NCBI GenBank assembly: GCA_017999985.1
Contig: JAGNKU010000009.1
Coordinates: 62,001-126,000 of the forward strand
Origin: Phycisphaerae bacterium
Lineage (GTDB): Bacteria > Planctomycetota > Phycisphaerae > UBA1845 > Fen-1342
Reading direction: 5' to 3'
DNA length: 64,000 nucleotides
Shown here: piece after piece, positions 54,470 through 63,335 of the stretch
How the letters are laid out: every line of letters begins with the position of its first letter
How positions within the stretch are numbered: the stretch's first letter is position 1
The notes under the pieces: generated by a model
Databases searched by the model: none
What the model was told of the DNA's origin: nothing
Seen by the model: only the letters and a program-made list of their open reading frames with translations
Program-made: the position numbers and the translations under genes

Positions 54470-55159
54470 ATGTTCACCGGAATCATCGCTGCCGTTGGGC
54501 ACGTCGTCGCCGTCGATGCCACGCCGCGCCGACACGGCGACGGCGGGCACGCCTGCCGCCTGGAGCTTGAGCTGGGCGCGCTGGCAGACGGCTTGCCGAC
54601 CGGCGCCAGCGTCGCCGTGAACGGCGCCTGCCTCACCGTCGCCACCGTGCGCGGCACCCGCGGCGTGTTCGACGTCGTCCCCGAAACCTGGCAGCGCACC
54701 ACGCTCAGCCGCCTGCGCACCCGGGACCCGGTCAATCTCGAGCGCTCGCTGCGCGTCGGCGATCCCATCGACGGGCACTTCGTCCAGGGCCATGTCGAGG
54801 CCGTCGGCAGCGTCGACCGCCTCGAACGTGGACAGGGCGAGTGGAAGTTGTGGGTCGCGGTGGATGCGGCGCTCATGCCCGCGATCGTCCCCAAGGGCTC
54901 AATCGCGCTCGACGGCACCAGTCTGACCGTTATCGACGTCGCCGCCCAGCGCTTCTCCGTCGCCCTCGTGCCCACCACGCTCGACCGCACGGTGCTGGGA
55001 CAACGCCGGCCCGGCGATGCGGTGAACGTGGAGACCGACATCCTGGCCCGGCTCGTGGCGCGACGACTCGCCGAGCTCACCGGGGGTCAGCCGATTGCGG
55101 AAGCCGGCAGCGCGGGCCTGAGTTGGGACAAGCTGCGCGCGAGTGGATTCCTGCCATGA
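54470..55159 (+). CDS. ribE: Riboflavin synthase alpha chain
   Basis: A 229-residue enzyme that dismutates two lumazine molecules to riboflavin. The N terminus MFTGII is the family hallmark. Two similar beta-barrels follow: NGACLTVATV in the first and DGTSLTVIDV in the second, with HFVQGHVEAVG between them. It is also called ribC in some species. AGGAAG lies upstream of the ATG at 54470. The stop overlaps the pdxA start as ATGA, so two cofactor genes are co-translated. Confidence 0.94.
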   Translation: MFTGIIAAVGHVVAVDATPRRHGDGGHACRLELELGALADGLPTGASVAVNGACLTVATVRGTRGVFDVVPETWQRTTLSRLRTRDPVNLERSLRVGDPIDGHFVQGHVEAVGSVDRLERGQGEWKLWVAVDAALMPAIVPKGSIALDGTSLTVIDVAAQRFSVALVPTTLDRTVLGQRRPGDAVNVETDILARLVARRLAELTGGQPIAEAGSAGLSWDKLRASGFLP

Positions 55160-56211
55160 GCGCTAGCCCCCCCCGCCCGACCTCCGATCGGCCGCTGATC
55201 GGCATCAGCATGGGTGACCCGCTGGGTGTCGGCCCCGAGGTGATCGTCAAGACACTCGCCGACCCGATCCTGCGCAGCCGCGCGCGGTTCCTTGTCTTTG
55301 GTCTCCACGACGTACTCGAGGTCGCCGCCGACCAGGCCGAAATCAGTTGCTTCTGGTGGCGCGAGCCCTACGACGGCACGGCCCGCGTCGGCACCGGCGT
55401 GCTGGCCGCCGACTTCGACGAGCTCCAGCCGGTGCGCTGCAACGGCATGCGCGGCCCGGATGCGCTTGCCGGCCACGCCTCGTTCCGCTTCGTCGAAGAA
55501 GGCGCGCGCCACCTGCACGGCGGGGCCATCGACGCCCTCGTGACCGCCCCCATCTGCAAACAGAGCTGGCACCTCGCCAATCACCGCTTCCAGGGCCACA
55601 CTGATTTTCTGGCGCGGCGCTTCGATACGCGGCGCGTCAACATGCTCTTCGTCGCCGACACGCTGCGCGTCGCCCTCGCCTCAGATCATGTCCCACTCTT
55701 CGAGCTGCGCAATCGCTTCACGATCGGCCTCGTCCACCAGCCCATCGACCTGCTCGATCACGCCCTCCGCGAGTGGTTCGGCATCGAGCGCCCCCATATC
55801 GGCGTCCTCGGCCTGAACCCCCACGCCGGCGAGGCCGGGCTCTTGGGCGACGAGGAACACCGCATCGTCGAGCCCGCCATCGCCCTCGCGCGCAACGCCG
55901 GGATCCAGGTCAGCGGACCCCTGCCCCCGGATACCGCCTTCGTCCCGGACGTGCTCCAGCGCTTCGACGGCCTCGTCGCCATGTACCACGACCAGGGCCT
56001 CATTCCCGTGAAGATGCACGCCTTCAATCGGGCCGTCCAGGTCAGCCTCGGGCTCGGCGGCATCCGCACCAGCCCCGATCACGGCACCGCCTTCGACATC
56101 GCCGGCAAGAACCGCGCCGACCCCGGCAGCATGCGCGCCGCCATCGAGCTCGCCATCGAGCTGGCCACCCTGCGCCAGCGGCGCGCCAGCAACGCCCTGG
56201 CCACCCGCTGA
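55156..56211 (+). CDS. pdxA: 4-hydroxythreonine-4-phosphate dehydrogenase
   Basis: A 351-residue enzyme of the DXP-dependent pyridoxal phosphate pathway. Signatures are ISMGDPLGVGPEVI near residues 18-31, VTAPICKQSW, GHTDFLA, LNPHAGEAGLLGDEE, and MYHDQGLIPVKM near 277-288. The GTSPDHGTAFDIAGK-type end is present as RTSPDHGTAFDIAGK. It oxidises phosphohydroxythreonine with NAD and divalent metal bound by conserved His residues. It overlaps ribE by four bases. Confidence 0.95.
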   Translation: MSASPPRPTSDRPLIGISMGDPLGVGPEVIVKTLADPILRSRARFLVFGLHDVLEVAADQAEISCFWWREPYDGTARVGTGVLAADFDELQPVRCNGMRGPDALAGHASFRFVEEGARHLHGGAIDALVTAPICKQSWHLANHRFQGHTDFLARRFDTRRVNMLFVADTLRVALASDHVPLFELRNRFTIGLVHQPIDLLDHALREWFGIERPHIGVLGLNPHAGEAGLLGDEEHRIVEPAIALARNAGIQVSGPLPPDTAFVPDVLQRFDGLVAMYHDQGLIPVKMHAFNRAVQVSLGLGGIRTSPDHGTAFDIAGKNRADPGSMRAAIELAIELATLRQRRASNALATR

Positions 56212-56232
56212 CACCCCGTCCGGCGTGGGGTG
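56212..56232 (+). terminator. Hairpin after pdxA
   Basis: CACCCC (56212-56217) and GGGGTG (56227-56232) pair directly after the stop codon. The right arm runs into a GGTGGGCACCGCC block, a repeat type also seen near 60490. Confidence 0.4.
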
Positions 56233-56383
56233 GGCACCGCCTACCAAGTCGGGACGACCACGCAGCAGCCGAGCTGCGGAGCGTGGCCAAACTCCGAATA
56301 ACAAACCAGCCGGGCGCAGCGCTCGATACGCCACGCCCGGCTGATAGTCCGGCTGTCCGGTGAACGCGCCCGCGCCGTCGGCG

Positions 56384-56629
56384 CTACGCGAAGAACTGCT
56401 GCGCGCAATCGATAATCGCACGCACCGTCGTCGCCGTGTCCTCCGGCTCGGAAGCCAGAGACTCGAAGAACGCCTCTATGAATGTCGTCGCCAGCCCGGT
56501 CGCCGCGCTGCCAATCCCCGAGAGCACCGTGTCACGCACCGTCGCGTCACACGCGTCCAGCGCCAACAAGCTGCCCCCGCTCATAAGGCCCAACAACCAG
56601 AACCGGGTGCGTGTCAGCAACGTCCGCAT
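56384..56629 (-). CDS. Small lipoprotein, MRT-family
   Basis: An 81-residue protein starting MRTLLTRTRFWLLGLMSGG with the lipobox-like LLALDAC, then a short mature part (TVLSGIGSAATGLATTFIEAFF). It shares start, spacing and lipobox with the gene at 13165-13356. AAGGAG sits 6 nt before the ATG at 56629. The function is unknown. Confidence 0.65.
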   Translation of the reverse strand: MRTLLTRTRFWLLGLMSGGSLLALDACDATVRDTVLSGIGSAATGLATTFIEAFFESLASEPEDTATTVRAIIDCAQQFFA

Positions 56630-56740
56630 AACCATCTCCTTCGCGCGTCACCCGCCGCGGCTGCCGCACAAACGGCCGTCCTCGGCCCGGCGCCCCTCCC
56701 CGATCTATCGGCGGCATCCGCACTCAAGTTGATCTCACGC

Positions 56741-58090
56741 CTAGCCCGGAGGCACCTCCGGCGGCGGCACGGGCTCCGGCTCCGGCTGGGGCGGCGGTTC
56801 CTCCTCCGGCGGCATCGGCGGCGGTTCCGGGATGGGCTCCGGCTCCGGTTGTGGGGGCGGCTGGGGCTGAGGCTGCGGTTGCGGTTGCGGCCGAGGCTGC
56901 GGCGGCGGTTGCGGGGCCGGCTGCGGCGGCGAATTCGGCGCGGGCCGCACACCCGGTCTGCGCCCCGGGGCCCCCACGGCCGGCCGACTCGTGGCCTCCG
57001 CCGCCTGGCGCTGCGCCCGCGTGGGCAGTTTCTCCAGTCGCGGCTTGAGCTGCCGCTCAAAAACCTGGTCGATCGGCTCCGTCAGCTTCGTCCGCCGGGC
57101 GTTGATTTCCGTCAGCTCCCTGAGCTTGTCGCCCTCCTTGGATTGCCCGAGCTCCAGCACTTTCTTGTCGAGTTCCTCGATCGCCGCCTTGTTCTTCTGC
57201 ATAATCCGCTGCGCCATGTCCTGGCAATCTTTCAGGATCGATTGCGCGCGCTGCGTCTGTCCCTCGTCAAGTTGGTACCTCTGGATGAATTCTCGGACGT
57301 ACGCCTCCCACTGGCTCTCAAAGTTCGCTCCGGCCCTGCCCGCGCTGACCGGCGAACCGCCGCGCCCCCGCAGGCGCCGCTCGCCGCCGCCCGGGCCGCG
57401 CCCCGGTCGCCCTGGCGCCCCCGCCGAATCACCCACCCCCGGCTGCGTCGGGCGCGGTGTTACGTGAGTACGCGTCGTACGCTCCGTCGCCGGATCCGCT
57501 TGCGGCGCCACCGTGCCCGTGGTCACCTCGGCGGGCGCCGCGCGCGGCACCTGGCGGGCCGGCCCGCGTCGAAACTCGTCCAGCGTCATCTGACCGGTGA
57601 CGATCCGCTGCAACTGGTCCTCGGTCGTGACGAAGCTGTTGTACATCTCCTCGAGGTCCTTGTCGTGCGTCTTGCGCTGCTCCTCCGTCAGGATCTCGCG
57701 CCACTCGTTGTTGCCTTGCACGATCAGCGCTTTCGCCTCTTCGTACAGCGGCTGGGCGCGCTTTCCCCACGTGATCAACTCCTCGCTCGTGATCTCGCCG
57801 CCGGCCCGTACCTCGAACAGCCGGTCCACGAGGTCATACAACTCTTCCCGATGCCGCGACAGGAACTCGTCTGCCTTCTGCCGCAAATAGGCCTGCGTGT
57901 ACGCCTCCTGATCTTCGCTGAGGTTGTAGTGCCGCGCCAAAAACCGCGCGTGGTGCTCGATCAGCGCGTCGATATTCAGCAGGCGCGCGTAACTCGGCCG
58001 CGCCGGCTCGTCCTGACCGCGGGCGGGCACGCCCACCGCCAGCAACAGCGCGCCCAGAGCGATCGGCAACGTCCTGCGTGGAAATAGCAT
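56741..58090 (-). CDS. Exported protein with Pro/Gln/Glu-rich tail
   Basis: A 449-residue exported protein. The signal peptide (MLFPRRTLPIALGALLLAVGVPARG) is followed by a helical, highly charged region (residues ~30-180) and a low-complexity Gly/Arg/Pro linker. A second helical region (~265-370) follows (for example QRAQSILKDCQDMAQRIMQKNKAAIEELDKKV). The last ~75 residues are PQPxPQP repeats changing to PEPEPxP. A helical periplasmic protein with a wall-spanning or flexible tail is plausible. GGGAG lies 9 nt before the ATG at 58090. The family is not recognised. Confidence 0.75.
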   Translation of the reverse strand: MLFPRRTLPIALGALLLAVGVPARGQDEPARPSYARLLNIDALIEHHARFLARHYNLSEDQEAYTQAYLRQKADEFLSRHREELYDLVDRLFEVRAGGEITSEELITWGKRAQPLYEEAKALIVQGNNEWREILTEEQRKTHDKDLEEMYNSFVTTEDQLQRIVTGQMTLDEFRRGPARQVPRAAPAEVTTGTVAPQADPATERTTRTHVTPRPTQPGVGDSAGAPGRPGRGPGGGERRLRGRGGSPVSAGRAGANFESQWEAYVREFIQRYQLDEGQTQRAQSILKDCQDMAQRIMQKNKAAIEELDKKVLELGQSKEGDKLRELTEINARRTKLTEPIDQVFERQLKPRLEKLPTRAQRQAAEATSRPAVGAPGRRPGVRPAPNSPPQPAPQPPPQPRPQPQPQPQPQPPPQPEPEPIPEPPPMPPEEEPPPQPEPEPVPPPEVPPG

Positions 58091-58219
58091 GTGAAATACT
58101 CCCATCCGGCCGTCGCCCGGCAGGCAGCGGCCGGTAGCCTATCTTCCATCGGTATTATAAGGTAACCTGCCTAGGGGGTTGCAGTCCGCTCGTCAGCGGA
58201 CCACCCACAGGATTTGACA

Positions 58220-58870
58220 ATGCCGGAAACGCTCCCGATGCCGCGTGCCTGCGTCTTCGACCTCGACGGCACGCTCGTCGATTCGCTGCGTGACATCGCG
58301 GATTCGCTCAACGCTTGCCTCGACCTGCTGGGGCTCCCCACGCACCCCGTCGACTCGTATCGGTACATGGTCGGCGAGGGCATCCCCCGCCTGTGCGAAC
58401 GCGCCATCGGCGCCAGCCATCCGCACCTCGTCGCACGACTCGCCGAGCTGGCTCGCCCGGTTTACCGCACCCGCGCCACGCGGTTCACCCGTCCTTACGC
58501 CGGCGTCCCCGAGCTCGTCGCACGCTGCCACGCCCGCAACATTCGCCTCGCCGTACTCTCCAACAAGCCACACGACCTCACCCTGCGTGTGGTCGAGGCC
58601 TTCTGGCCCAACGGCGTCTTCGACGTGATTTACGGTTACATCGAGGAACAGTTCCGCAAACCGTCGCCGGTCTACCTCCAGCGCATCTGCGACGAGTTGC
58701 ACATCCCGCCTGCGCGGACCTGGCTCATCGGCGATACGCCGACCGACGTCGAGACCGCCCGCGCCGCCGGCGCCGTCCCCATCGGTGTCACCTGGGGCTT
58801 CCGCACCCGCGCGGACCTCGAATCCGCGGGCGCCGCCCGGATCGTCGACCATCCCGCCGAGTTGCCCTGA
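58220..58870 (+). CDS. HAD hydrolase, phosphoglycolate phosphatase-like
   Basis: A 216-residue HAD-superfamily phosphatase. Motif I FDLDGTLVDS is near residues 13-22, motif II in LAVLSNKPHD near 110, the Lys motif in FRKPSPVYL, and motif IV in WLIGDTPTDVETARAAG near 180. The helical cap is of the phosphoglycolate phosphatase (Gph) type. The true substrate is not certain. The ATG at 58220 is preferred over the TTG six bases before it. It is followed by the M17 aminopeptidase on the same strand. Confidence 0.88.
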   Translation: MPETLPMPRACVFDLDGTLVDSLRDIADSLNACLDLLGLPTHPVDSYRYMVGEGIPRLCERAIGASHPHLVARLAELARPVYRTRATRFTRPYAGVPELVARCHARNIRLAVLSNKPHDLTLRVVEAFWPNGVFDVIYGYIEEQFRKPSPVYLQRICDELHIPPARTWLIGDTPTDVETARAAGAVPIGVTWGFRTRADLESAGAARIVDHPAELP

Positions 58871-58977
58871 ACGCCACCAGCGCCCACGGGCCCGCTTTCC
58901 GCCCCGGCCGCCGCGTGGTACCCTGCGGCCTGCGCGCTGCGCGCGACTACATGCAACTTGCGCTCGAGGATCACGCG

Positions 58978-60486
58978 ATGCCCCACGGAACTGAGTTCGC
59001 CTTCACCAGCGGCGGCAAAGGCCCCGCGACCGGCGATGTCCTGCTCGTCCCCCTGCTCGCCAAGCCACAACCGCCGCTCGAACTCGTCACCCGCGTCGAT
59101 CGCGTCTGCGATGACGCCGTCTCCGAGCTGCTCTCCGTCCGCGCCTTGCGCGACGAGACCGGCTATGCCATGCATACGACCTGCGGCGGAACCTGCCGCG
59201 GGGTGCTCGTCGTCAGCCTCGGCGACGCCAAGAAGGTCAGCGCCCACGAGATCCGCAAGGCCGCCAGCGCCGCCGCCCGCTGGATCATGACCGAGCGTCT
59301 GACCAGCGCCACCCTCTGGATCGACGGCCTGGCTACGACGGGCGTCGAACGCGCCACCGCCGAATGGGCTGTCGGCATGGCCCTCGCCGGCTTCCGCTTC
59401 ACAGGCTACAAGCAGCCGGATGAGAAGATCCCGGCGAAGGTCCGCGTGCAGATCCGATCCAGTGAGAGCGGGCACGTCCACCGCGTCCATCCCGAAGTGC
59501 GCGAAGCCACCATCATCGCCAACGCCGTCAATTATGCCCGCGCGCTCGCCCACGAGCCCGCGAACGTCATCAATCCGGCCACGCTGGCGACCGTCGCCCG
59601 CAACCTCGTCCGCGGCACGAAGCTCAAGTGCCGGGTGTTCGACGCCGCCCAGCTCCGCAAGCTCGGCATGCGCGGCCTGCTCGCCGTCGGGCAGGGCGCG
59701 GCCCACCCCGCCTCCCTCATTCAGATCGAATATCGCGGCACGACTGGCACCCGCGCCCAGACCGTCCTGATCGGCAAGGCCCTCACGTTCGACACCGGCG
59801 GCTACTCCATCAAGCCGGCCGCCGGCCTGGAAGGGCTGAAGTTCGACAAGTGCGGCGGGGCCACCGTGCTGGCCGTGATGAAGGCCGCCGCGGAGTTGAA
59901 GCTCAAGTGCAATCTCGTCGGCCTGATCGCCGCCGCCGAGAACGCGATTTCCGAGCACGCGTACCGCCCCGGCGACATCCTGCGCATGATGAACGGCAAG
60001 ACCGTCGAGGTGACGAACACCGACGCCGAGGGCCGCCTGGTCCTCGCCGACGCCCTCACGTACGCGCAGACGAAGCTGCGTTCGACCGCGCTGATCGACG
60101 TGGCCACGCTCACCGGCGGCGTGGGTGTCGCGCTCGGCACGGTCGCCGCCGGCCTGATGAGCAACGACGACCAACTGGCGGCCGATCTCGGCGAAGCGGG
60201 CCGCCGGACGTACGAGCGGCTCTGGCGTCTGCCGATCTGGGACGAGTACAAAGAGCTGCTCAAGAGCCAGGAGGCGGACCTGAAGAACTCATCCGGCAAG
60301 CGCGACGCGCAGGCGATCGTCGGCGCGATGTTCCTCAAGCAGTTCGTGAAGGACGACGTGCCCTGGGCGCATCTCGACATCGCCGCCGTGGCGACGGACG
60401 AGAACGGCAAAGGTCCGAGCGGCAAAGGCGCGACGGGCTTCGGCGTCCGCCTGCTGCTGGAGTTCCTCCGCCTCCGCGGCGCGTAG
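58978..60486 (+). CDS. M17 leucyl aminopeptidase
   Basis: A 502-residue M17 peptidase that removes N-terminal residues with two metal ions. The catalytic domain has LIGKALTFDTGGYSIKP (metal Lys and Asp), YRPGDILRMMNGKTVEVTNTDAEGRLVLADAL with the family signature NTDAEGRL, and ATLTGGVGVALG. The N-terminal domain is present but diverged. A start at ATG 58951 would add nine residues; 58978 is chosen because GAGGATC lies 8 nt upstream. Enzymes of this family are called PepA. Confidence 0.93.
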   Translation: MPHGTEFAFTSGGKGPATGDVLLVPLLAKPQPPLELVTRVDRVCDDAVSELLSVRALRDETGYAMHTTCGGTCRGVLVVSLGDAKKVSAHEIRKAASAAARWIMTERLTSATLWIDGLATTGVERATAEWAVGMALAGFRFTGYKQPDEKIPAKVRVQIRSSESGHVHRVHPEVREATIIANAVNYARALAHEPANVINPATLATVARNLVRGTKLKCRVFDAAQLRKLGMRGLLAVGQGAAHPASLIQIEYRGTTGTRAQTVLIGKALTFDTGGYSIKPAAGLEGLKFDKCGGATVLAVMKAAAELKLKCNLVGLIAAAENAISEHAYRPGDILRMMNGKTVEVTNTDAEGRLVLADALTYAQTKLRSTALIDVATLTGGVGVALGTVAAGLMSNDDQLAADLGEAGRRTYERLWRLPIWDEYKELLKSQEADLKNSSGKRDAQAIVGAMFLKQFVKDDVPWAHLDIAAVATDENGKGPSGKGATGFGVRLLLEFLRLRGA

Positions 60487-60778
60487 GGTGGGCACCGCCC
60501 ACCACCTCGCAGGGTGGGCATTGCCCACCGGTCTTCCCGTACGGTCGGCACCGCCCACCGGTTCGGATGGGCGAACGCGGGAATCGGGAGGGCGAAGCGC
60601 CCGCTGAGCCGCATAGTGTGGCACGGGCGTCCCGCCGGCGTGGGGAGGGCGAAGCTCCTGCTGAGCCGTGCAAACCGGGACGGCCGCGCGTTCGACCGTC
60701 GCGTTGCGCGCGCGAAGCCGCTATGCTGATGTCCCGGGAATCGAACTCATCCATCGCAAAGCGTACGAGGGCGCCACC
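60487..60778. repeat. Array of dispersed repeats
   Basis: The 292 bp after the aminopeptidase gene are built from short repeats. Three GGTGGGCA/CCGCCCACC palindromes lie at about 60488-60560. Two copies of GGGAGGGCGAAGC..GCTGAGCCG lie at about 60587-60612 and 60643-60668. A CACGGGCGTCCCGCC block is between them. No gene is seen. Confidence 0.6.
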
Positions 60779-61210
60779 ATGGTGAAGGCGATCGTTGGGG
60801 TAATCGTGGTCGGATTGATTGCGGTCGGGGCGGCGTATTTCTTCGGCGGCACGCGGAAGTTCGACCCCACGGCCCAGGGTAAGCAGGCCAAGGCCGCGGT
60901 CCAGCCGGGCATGACGTGGCAGCAGGTGATCGACGCCGCCGGCAAGCCCCAGAATGTGCGCATCGCGCACCGCGTGACGAAGAAGATCGCGGGCGAAGAG
61001 CAGGAAGTGATCGAAGAGGCCGCGCCGTTCAGGTTCGAACGTGAACTCTTTGAAAACACGCTCACCGGTGCCACCAACCAGGCCGGCTTCCGGTTCATGT
61101 ACAACTTCTCCGCGCAGGCCGCGTTCTCGGTCTACTTCGACCCGAACGGCATCGCCGAGGGCGTCTCCGACGACAAGACGATGGCCGACCTGCTGGACAC
61201 GCGGCGCTGA
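60779..61210 (+). CDS. Membrane-anchored BamE/SmpA-like small protein
   Basis: A 143-residue protein with one N-terminal membrane helix (AIVGVIVVGLIAVGAAYFFGG). The segment VQPGMTWQQVIDAAGKPQNV resembles the GMT-x(2)-EV-x(3)-LGxP motif of BamE/SmpA-like domains. The rest is beta-rich (FRFMYNFSAQAAFSVYFDPNG). The similarity is weak and the function is unknown. GAGG lies 8 nt before the ATG. Confidence 0.6.
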   Translation: MVKAIVGVIVVGLIAVGAAYFFGGTRKFDPTAQGKQAKAAVQPGMTWQQVIDAAGKPQNVRIAHRVTKKIAGEEQEVIEEAAPFRFERELFENTLTGATNQAGFRFMYNFSAQAAFSVYFDPNGIAEGVSDDKTMADLLDTRR

Positions 61211-61267
61211 ACGAAAGGCGCGAGAAGAGCTGAGTGTCCCCGTCTTGTCCTAATCTCGAAGGAGTCC

Positions 61268-61750
61268 GTGTTGCACGAGCATAGGCTCTGCTCAGTCGCT
61301 CTCCTCCTAACGGCGATGTCGCTTGTCGCGGCCAGCCTATTCACTGGTTGGTATGGCGTATCCTGTGGCATAGAGAACAAATTCATGATTTTTGCCAACG
61401 AGGGGCTTCTTGGTGCGTCTTGGCGGCCGCCGCCGGAAAGTTGGGAGAACTGGTACATCCCCGGCGGAGTCTGTGTGACTGAGCACAAGTTCGAGTTGGC
61501 GTTACTCAGCTTCCGGCTCTCTGCTCATAATCACGACCTGTATCTTCCCATGTGGGTGTTGGCTGCTGGTTGCCTCATTGCATACGTGTGGCCCCGGCTG
61601 GCGCGCAAGCGTCGGCGTAGCGGGTCTACGTGCCAATGTGGGTATGATCTGACGGGCAACACGTCCGGCGTTTGCCCGGAGTGCGGAACGCCCACCCCAA
61701 CGGCAGCGTCAGCACACAGATGCACGGAGCGCCCGGGTTCAGGGAATTAA
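61268..61750 (+). CDS. Membrane protein with planctomycete-type zinc ribbon
   Basis: A 160-residue protein with a membrane helix at each side of a ~65-residue extracytoplasmic region. A CQCGYDLTGNTSGVCPECG zinc ribbon lies near residues 122-140. This ribbon is a recurring signature of Planctomycetota membrane proteins. AAGGAG precedes the GTG start. Codon use is less GC-biased than that of its neighbours. The last codons run into a repeat. The function is unknown. Confidence 0.7.
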   Translation: MLHEHRLCSVALLLTAMSLVAASLFTGWYGVSCGIENKFMIFANEGLLGASWRPPPESWENWYIPGGVCVTEHKFELALLSFRLSAHNHDLYLPMWVLAAGCLIAYVWPRLARKRRRSGSTCQCGYDLTGNTSGVCPECGTPTPTAASAHRCTERPGSGN

Positions 61751-61771
61751 GGGGACAGAATTAAGGGGACA
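61744..61771 (+). repeat. Tandem 14-mer GAATTAAGGGGACA
   Basis: Two exact head-to-tail copies (61744-61757 and 61758-61771) overlap the end of the zinc-ribbon gene. GGGGACA is shared with the REP-like elements near 45 kb. Confidence 0.75.
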
Positions 61772-62073
61772 TTCTGCTTTTTGGCGATCGCAGAGATGGC
61801 GAGAAGAGCAAAACGTCCCCAATGCCTGCTGACACCGCTCGCACGCGTGAATCCGGCTGGCGGCCGGGCTCGGGCGAGCGGCCCTCATTGCGCTGCGCGA
61901 TCCGCTCGCTCACGCAGCGCGGCTCGGATCGCGCGCTGCGCGGACCGGTCGCTGGCGCTCGCAGCTCTGACGTTCGCGCTGCGCGGACCTCGCGCGTTCT
62001 CGGCCCGGCGTGCACGACAACCCTCGCCCGTCCGCGTACCATGCCGCCCAGCACAACCAGGAGATGCCCCGCC
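61751..62073. other. Intergenic region without recognisable gene
   Basis: In 323 bp I see the tandem 14-mer, a block near 61910-61990 rich in GCGCTGCGCGGAC units (two similar copies), and no coding frame I trust. The promoter for the esterase gene should be here. Confidence 0.4.
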
Positions 62074-63327
62074 ATGCGCGACCTACACCGCTCACTGCCG
62101 CTCACGTTGTTGATCATCGCACTGGCCGCCCACGTCGCCGCCGAGACGCGCCCTGTCCAGTTCGTCGTCATCACCCCCGACCGCGCCGCCGATCAGCCGC
62201 CGCGCATTTTCCTTTCCTCCTCCGCCGACAACTGGAACGAGCAGGGCCGCCCGCTCGACAAGATCGCCCCCGGCGTCTACAGCGCCACGTTCAACTTCGA
62301 TGCCGGCGTGACCCTCGAATACAAGTTCACCCGCGCCGGCTCCTGGTCCACCGTCGAAAAGGCCGCCAACGCCGACGAACGCCCCAACCGCGCGCTCCTC
62401 GTCGACGCCGACGCTGCCGAGCACACGGTCGTGGACATCGTCGCCCGCTGGGCCGACCGCGTGCCGCCCGACGACCGCCGCATCCTCGCCGGCGAGCGCC
62501 CCGCGTCCTCCGAGCCCGCCAGTCGCCCCAGCACGCTGACCGGCACGATCCGCTACCACCACCTCTTCCATTCGCCGCAGCTCCACAACGACCGCACGCT
62601 CATCGTCTATCTCCCGCCCGGCTACGACGACCACCCCGACCAGCGCTACCCCGTCCTCTACCTGCACGACGGCAACAACGTCTTCGACGCCCGAACGTCC
62701 TTCCTCGGCAGCGCATGGCGCGCCGACGAAACCGCTGAGCGCCTCATTCGTGAGCAACGCATGCCCCCGCTCATTATCGTCGGCATCTACAACACGCCGG
62801 AGCGCATGGACGAGTACACGCCGTTTCGCGACGAACAGCGCGGCGGCGGCCAGGGCGACACCTATCTCGCGTTCATCGTCGAGACGGTCAAGCCGTACAT
62901 CGACCAGACCTACCGCACGCGCCCTGAGCGCGAGCACACGGCCATCGGCGGCTCATCGCTCGGCGGGCTGATCTCACTGTACGCGGCCTACCGCTATCCC
63001 GACGTGTTCAAATGCGCCGCCGCCATCTCGCCGACGCTCCCGTGGGCGGATGGCGCGGTGCTGCGCTACATCGCCGAGCACAAGCCCGCGCAGCCCCCGA
63101 AAATCTGGCTCGATATGGGCACGGAAGAATCAATCGGCGACGCGGACAACGCCTCGCCATTCCTGGCCGCCTGCGACAAGGCCGTCGAGGCATTCAAAGC
63201 CGCCGGCCTGCGCCCGGATGTCGATTTCCACTACGAAAAAGTCTCGGGCGGCCGCCACAACGAAGACGCCTGGGCCCGCCGCTTCGATCAGGTGCTGCTC
63301 TTTCTGTACGGCCAGCCGCAGCGCTGA
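62074..63327 (+). CDS. Exported esterase, EsteraseD/Fes-like, with N-terminal beta domain
   Basis: A 417-residue exported protein. The signal peptide is MRDLHRSLPLTLLIIALAAHVAA. Residues ~25-125 are a beta domain similar to a starch-binding or CBM48-type module (LSSSADNWNEQGRPLDKIAPGVYSATFNF). The alpha/beta-hydrolase domain has YPVLYLHDGNNVF, the nucleophile elbow GGSSLGG near residues 291-297, and the C-terminal His in SGGRHNEDAW. The family includes enterochelin and feruloyl esterases. The substrate is not known. The ATG at 62074 is chosen for its signal peptide. Confidence 0.85.
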   Translation: MRDLHRSLPLTLLIIALAAHVAAETRPVQFVVITPDRAADQPPRIFLSSSADNWNEQGRPLDKIAPGVYSATFNFDAGVTLEYKFTRAGSWSTVEKAANADERPNRALLVDADAAEHTVVDIVARWADRVPPDDRRILAGERPASSEPASRPSTLTGTIRYHHLFHSPQLHNDRTLIVYLPPGYDDHPDQRYPVLYLHDGNNVFDARTSFLGSAWRADETAERLIREQRMPPLIIVGIYNTPERMDEYTPFRDEQRGGGQGDTYLAFIVETVKPYIDQTYRTRPEREHTAIGGSSLGGLISLYAAYRYPDVFKCAAAISPTLPWADGAVLRYIAEHKPAQPPKIWLDMGTEESIGDADNASPFLAACDKAVEAFKAAGLRPDVDFHYEKVSGGRHNEDAWARRFDQVLLFLYGQPQR

Positions 63328-63335
63328 CGCAGCAC

